Assembly (NCBI GenBank): GCA_013331625.1
Contig: DUGC01000030.1
Coordinates: 41,208-46,970 of the forward strand
Direction of reading: 5' to 3'
From: Candidatus Iainarchaeum sp.
GTDB taxonomy: Archaea; Iainarchaeota; Iainarchaeia; Iainarchaeales; Iainarchaeaceae
DNA length: 5,763 bases
Shown piece by piece: positions 4,032-5,763 of the stretch (positions are counted from its first letter, which is position 1; the number at the start of each line of letters is the position of its first letter). The notes below the pieces were generated by a model, which was not told the DNA's origin, searched no databases, and was given only the letters and a program-made list of their open reading frames with translations. A program made the translations under genes and the position numbers.

Positions 4032-5582
4032 ATGCCACAGACCCGGACAAACCCCAGTATCATTGAAACCATTGATAAAATGGTAAAAGACGGCGAGAGC
4101 GAGGAAAAGATACTGAGCACCCTCAAAGACATCGGCATAAGCCCTGACAATGCGCGCAGGCTTCTCATACTCGGGCAGGCAGACGTATTCTCGCTCCTTA
4201 AGGGCGAGATAAAAAAGAACATCAAGCAGGAGTTTGAGAGGGAAGAGCCGGAACTGAAAAAAATCACCCATGAAGAGACTTCCGTTTCCCTTGAAGAGGT
4301 CAAGCAGCAGATATCAAAGACCATCATGAACGAGGTCAAGGAATACGAGAAGAACCTTGCAAGCCAGAACAAGGCACTATCGGACCAGCTTTTGCAAAGG
4401 ATTGAAAAGATCAACGAGCTTGAGGAAAAGGCAAAGACTAACCTTGCAAGCCAGAACAAGGCACTGCAGGACCAGATACTTACCAACTTGCGCGAATATG
4501 AAAAGAACCTTACAAACCAGAACAATGCCATGCAGCAGCAGCTCAATGCAAGGCTCCAGAAAGTCAGTGAGATGCCGGAAAAGACAAAACAGGAAATATT
4601 GAGCCAAAACAAGGCTGTAATTGACCAGCTCAACGCAAGGCTGCAGCGCATAAACGAGATGCCGGAAAAGACAAAACAGGAAATATTAAACCTTAACAGG
4701 TCGTATCAGGACCAGCTGAACGCAAAAATAGACAAAATCAGCGACATGCCGGAAAAGCTGCGGCAGGAACTGCTAAGCCAAAACAAGGCAATGCAGGACC
4801 AGCTCAATGCAAAAATGCAAAAGCTCAGCGAAGTTCCTGAAAAAACAAGGCAGGAACTGCTAAGCCAAAACAAGGCAATGCAGGACCAGATGATGGCAAA
4901 GCTGAGGGAATATGAAAACAACCTGGCAAGCCAGAACAATGCCGTGCAGCAGCTGAGCGCAAGGTCGCAAAAAAGCCCGGACTTGCCGGAAAAGCTGCGG
5001 CAGGAACTGCTAAGCCAAAACAAGACCATCCGCGAGCAGATGCTAATGAGCCTTCGCGAATATGAAAAAAGCCTTGCAAGCCAGAACAAGGCATTGCAAG
5101 ACCAGCTCAATGCAAAGATCCATGACCTGGGTGATATGCCCGACAGGAACAGGCAGGGCCTATTGAGCCAGAGCAAGACATTCCAGGACCAGATAAATGC
5201 AAGGCTGCAAAAGATCAATGAAATGGAAGAGAAGGTCCACCGCGAGGTCTGGTCGCAAAACAAGGCATATCAGGAACAGATAAATTCGCGCATACAAGAC
5301 ATCATGGAACTTGAGGAAAAGAACCAGAAAAAGCTCAACGAGATGGGCGATAACGTGAGGAAGGTCCAGTCTGACTTCACGGAAGTTGGCCTTAAGGGGG
5401 TTGGCAGCAGGAACAAGGCGATAAGCTATGCAGTCGTCATTTTAGGGGTAATATTTGGCATCGGGACACTTTATGTATTCTTCATTAACATGCAGCAGTC
5501 ATTTACCACTTACAACCTGATTGTAATGACAGTGATGGCAATCATCACGATTACGCTGCTTGTGATAGGGACGCTGCTGTAA
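4032..5582 (+). CDS. Long repeat coiled-coil protein with C-terminal membrane hairpin, unknown function
   Basis: I do not recognise a family for the whole 516-residue protein. Residues 8-70 look like a compact helical domain (IIETIDKMVKDG, EEKILSTLKDIG, SPDNARRLL), a UBA-like pattern also seen at the N-terminus of other archaeal coiled-coil proteins; this is inference. Residues about 90-431 are a rod of repeated units around SQNKAxQDQLNA, spaced 29 or 22 residues, rich in Gln, Lys and Glu, with no Cys and one Trp (407). Residues about 432-463 are a linker. Two hydrophobic helices follow (about 464-486 and 494-516), joined by an uncharged loop, and the protein stops at the end of the second. 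Basic residues before the first helix suggest that the rod is cytoplasmic. A continuous helix of about 340 residues would be near 50 nm, but prolines in the repeats may break it. Possible roles are a membrane-tethered scaffold, spacer or cytoskeleton-like element. It has its own promoter and Shine-Dalgarno site. Confidence 0.9.
   Translation: MPQTRTNPSIIETIDKMVKDGESEEKILSTLKDIGISPDNARRLLILGQADVFSLLKGEIKKNIKQEFEREEPELKKITHEETSVSLEEVKQQISKTIMNEVKEYEKNLASQNKALSDQLLQRIEKINELEEKAKTNLASQNKALQDQILTNLREYEKNLTNQNNAMQQQLNARLQKVSEMPEKTKQEILSQNKAVIDQLNARLQRINEMPEKTKQEILNLNRSYQDQLNAKIDKISDMPEKLRQELLSQNKAMQDQLNAKMQKLSEVPEKTRQELLSQNKAMQDQMMAKLREYENNLASQNNAVQQLSARSQKSPDLPEKLRQELLSQNKTIREQMLMSLREYEKSLASQNKALQDQLNAKIHDLGDMPDRNRQGLLSQSKTFQDQINARLQKINEMEEKVHREVWSQNKAYQEQINSRIQDIMELEEKNQKKLNEMGDNVRKVQSDFTEVGLKGVGSRNKAISYAVVILGVIFGIGTLYVFFINMQQSFTTYNLIVMTVMAIITITLLVIGTLL
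4299..5324 (+). repeat. In-gene tandem repeat array, 29- and 22-residue units (87 and 66 bases)
   Basis: The Gln of the SQN(K/N)A motif (or its equivalent) falls at residues 112, 141, 163, 192, 221, 250, 279, 301, 329, 351, 380 and 409 of the repeat protein. The spacings are 29, 22, 29, 29, 29, 29, 22, 28, 22, 29 and 29. A degenerate 22-residue unit (90-111) precedes the first. Long units read roughly LSQNKAMQDQLNAK then IQKISEMPEK then TRQEL. Short units replace the middle with LREYEKN. Three pairs of segments are identical at DNA level: 4762-4802 with 4849-4889 (41 bases, offset 87), 4747-4787 with 4984-5024 (41 bases, offset 237), and 4569-4600 with 4656-4687 (32 bases, offset 87). Such identity indicates recent duplication or gene conversion rather than only protein-level constraint. 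Confidence 0.9.
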
Positions 5583-5746
5583 GTGCAATAATGAGTAATT
5601 AACCAGTTTGCATGACTGTAACCAATTCCATGGAAAAAAGATGGATTAGAGCTATTCCCGCTCGACGATAGCCAGATCTGAAATCAACCCTTAAGCCTGC
5701 CGCCGGCATAGGCCATTGGGGCATGTCCCATAGAACAATAATGAGA
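5583..5746. other. Non-coding stretch with several short inverted repeats
   Basis: No convincing gene is present. Inverted repeats seen are GCTAT 5651-5655 with ATAGC 5668-5672, the 8-base palindrome CAGATCTG at 5673-5680, GCC+TGCC 5695-5701 with GGCA+GGC 5705-5713 (two-base bulge, three-base loop), and TGGG 5717-5720 with CCCA 5727-5730. Together with the hairpin at the window end this could be a structured RNA, a mobile-element end or a leader for a gene outside the window. I could not match it to tRNA, rRNA, SRP RNA or RNase P RNA motifs. Confidence 0.4.
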
Positions 5747-5763
5747 TAGGGGCGGAGCCCCTA
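5747..5763. repeat. Perfect 7-bp inverted repeat (hairpin) at the window edge
   Basis: TAGGGGC (5747-5753) and GCCCCTA (5757-5763) pair perfectly around a GGA loop. The stem reaches the last base of the window and may be longer. No T-run follows inside the window, so a terminator cannot be claimed. A hairpin in a structured RNA or a small mobile-element end is equally possible. Confidence 0.6.

Noticed and set aside
3998..4651. Long minus-strand open frame (217 codons) opposite the repeat gene, and a similar one at 4706-5263
   Set aside because: The predicted proteins are Ser/Phe/Leu-rich low-complexity mirror images of the Gln/Lys/Glu repeats. The + strand frame has a promoter, Shine-Dalgarno site and clear domains.
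4299..5324. Regular repeats considered as a CRISPR array
   Set aside because: The repeats lie in one continuous coding frame with 87- and 66-base periods and no unique spacers between identical repeats.
5612..5671. Tiny + strand frame of 19 codons (MTVTNSMEKRWIRAIPARR) ended by TAG, with the same frame open again to a second TAG at 5744-5749
   Set aside because: Too short to support, with no good ribosome site or promoter. A pyrrolysine-type read-through was considered, but the GTPase gene uses TAG as an ordinary stop and nothing else supports recoding.
5636..5681. Possible C/D box guide RNA (GATGGA-like and CTGA elements)
   Set aside because: The C-box candidate has at least two mismatches to the consensus, and no convincing C'/D' pair lies between.
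5599..5760. Minus-strand frame of about 53 codons entering from the window edge
   Set aside because: It has a composition without recognisable motifs and is interrupted by a stop at the very edge (5761-5763).
5695..5763. Resemblance to the 5' end of archaeal 16S rRNA (CCTGCCG, GGCCA)
   Set aside because: Only short scattered matches; the conserved leader and following helices are not present.

Overview
The window reads as a gene-dense stretch of an archaeal chromosome with seven protein-coding genes, all on the + strand. The archaeal assignment rests on four things: a free-standing AlaX-type tRNA editing protein, an archaeal/eukaryotic-type peptidyl-tRNA hydrolase (Pth2), T/A-rich TATA-like boxes about 28 bases before start codons (leaderless-type promoters), and GGTG-type Shine-Dalgarno sites on other genes. 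The short, compact proteins and tight spacing would fit an uncultivated DPANN-type archaeon, but that narrower placement is a guess.

Layout. Positions 1-425 hold the 3' part of an alanyl-tRNA editing gene (AlaX) cut by the window edge. Positions 483-1124 encode a cyclase-family metal hydrolase resembling kynurenine formamidase. Positions 1217-2458 encode a serpin with a lipoprotein-type signal peptide and an intact inhibitory hinge. Positions 2537-3946 form a compact three-gene operon: Pth2, a small two-helix membrane protein and a circularly permuted GTPase of the YlqF/RbgA type. The reading frames overlap by 4 and 20 bases. Positions 4032-5582 encode a 516-residue protein of unknown function. 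It has an N-terminal helical domain, a long rod built from 29- and 22-residue repeats, and a C-terminal membrane hairpin with no tail. Positions 5583-5763 contain no convincing gene but hold several short inverted repeats, ending in a 7-bp hairpin at the window edge.

How they work together. AlaX, Pth2 and the GTPase all serve translation: clearing mischarged tRNA, recycling peptidyl-tRNA and assembling the ribosome. The Pth2-membrane protein-GTPase overlap suggests co-expression. The serpin appears to be an independent cell-surface protease inhibitor with its own promoter. The repeat protein also has its own promoter and is the least explained gene here. Its two repeat lengths differ by exactly seven residues, so coiled-coil phase is kept, and some repeat copies are still identical over 41 bases, which points to recent internal duplication. 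It is the best candidate in the window for an undescribed structural system.
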